This document shows positions 13,980 to 14,226 of a DNA stretch of 14,226 bases, piece by piece (the first letter of the stretch is position 1; each line of letters begins with the position of its first letter). This DNA is from Deltaproteobacteria bacterium (GTDB taxonomy: Bacteria; Desulfobacterota; Desulfobacteria; Desulfobacterales; JAABPS01): the NCBI GenBank assembly GCA_019309685.1, contig JAFDFT010000078.1:1-14226 (forward strand), in the 5' to 3' direction. The notes under the pieces are model-generated. The model was not told where the DNA came from. It made no database searches and worked only from the letters and a program-made list of their open reading frames with translations. The position numbers and the translations under genes are program-made.

Positions 13980-14011
13980 GTTCCCCACTTTCAGTGAAAG
14001 CACCGGGAAAC
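13980..14011 (-). promoter_or_regulatory. Hairpin in the rpsB leader, candidate S2 control site
   Basis: On the transcribed strand GTTTCCC pairs with GGGGAAC (one G-U), and inside it CTTT pairs with AAAG around a small loop. The structure ends about 45 bases before the rpsB ATG and has no U-tract, so it is not a terminator. Ribosomal protein S2 represses its own operon in E. coli through the leader; this hairpin is a fitting site, by inference only. Confidence 0.42.
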
Positions 14012-14029
14012 AGGTCCTAAGACGTGTGA

Positions 14030-14058
14030 ATTATACAGCGCATTCAGGTCCAAAAGAA
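14030..14058 (-). promoter_or_regulatory. Sigma-70-like promoter candidate for rpsB
   Basis: A perfect TATAAT (14030-14035, minus strand) lies 17 bases from TTCTTT (14053-14058), a weak -35 box. Transcription would start near 14023 and give a leader of about 90 bases that includes the hairpin at 13980-14011. Confidence 0.42.
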
Positions 14059-14176
14059 GATAAAAAAACATTAAAAACCTTCGTAATTCGGTGTTCGATA
14101 TTCAGCATCCGACATTCGCTGTTGTAAAAACCTGTTTGATTTCGGATTTTCTGGATTTCAGGTTACTATTGGGGAG

Positions 14177-14226
14177 ATGGAAAGGTTGCTTAATGCCTTG
14201 ATAAAATTATTAAAACAACTACTTGG
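14177..14226 (+). CDS. Possible start of a divergent gene (partial, uncertain)
   Basis: An ATG at 14177 opens a frame to the right edge: MERLLNALIKLLKQLLG, an amphipathic Leu/Lys helix. GGGGAG touches the ATG, which is too close for a good ribosome site; the in-frame TTG four codons in (14186) is better placed. The frame is also open to the left without a clear start. With 17 codons nothing can be said about function, and it may be chance. Confidence 0.22.
   Translation, partial: MERLLNALIKLLKQLL

Noticed and set aside
1..14226. CRISPR array, tRNA genes, toxin-antitoxin or defence genes
   Set aside because: No regularly spaced direct repeats, cloverleaf sequences or suitable small gene pairs were seen in either strand.

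Overview
The window reads as a chromosomal segment of a Gram-negative deltaproteobacterium, most likely a Desulfobacterales-type organism. This is inferred from the gene content and order, a short EF-Ts of 199 residues, a PurL with a fused PurS-like N-terminus plus a separate PurQ, a FimT/PilV-type prepilin cluster with a sigma-54-like promoter, and intergenic spaces full of foldback repeats. No rRNA or marker gene is present to fix the taxon. Every well-supported gene is on the minus strand, so transcription runs from high to low coordinates.

From the right edge, 13934 down to 6367 is the classic translation/envelope cluster: rpsB, tsf, pyrH, frr, uppS, cdsA, dxr, rseP. It joins ribosome assembly and elongation (S2, EF-Ts), UMP kinase, ribosome recycling, undecaprenyl-PP synthesis, CDP-diacylglycerol synthesis, the first committed MEP isoprenoid step and the site-2 protease RseP. 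rpsB-tsf-pyrH and frr-uppS are tightly spaced or overlapping. Three other junctions (pyrH/frr, cdsA/dxr, dxr/rseP) have been opened by imperfect inverted-repeat elements of about 75 to 140 bp. rpsB has a hairpin-bearing leader and a candidate promoter.

Next come purL and purQ (6043 to 2197), which overlap by ATGA and form FGAM synthase. The 5' end of purL carries a 29-bp tandem duplication (28/29 identical) that throws the first 40 codons out of frame. Removing one copy restores a protein of 998 residues beginning at an ATG at 6043.

The left part (1854 to 1) holds two paralogous FimT/GspH-like prepilin genes and, cut by the window edge, the start of a third prepilin (PilV/GspI-like). A good sigma-54 promoter candidate lies just ahead of the second FimT-like gene. 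The 800-bp space between the two FimT-like genes is non-coding: an AT-rich stretch plus several copies of a foldback repeat family.

I found no tRNA, CRISPR array, transposase, toxin-antitoxin or defence gene, and no clear new multigene system. The points most worth checking are the purL duplication, the three-armed repeat between frr and pyrH whose outer stem stays paired through G-U wobbles on one strand only, and the inverted repeat arms flanking rseP, one of which contains the rseP stop codon.
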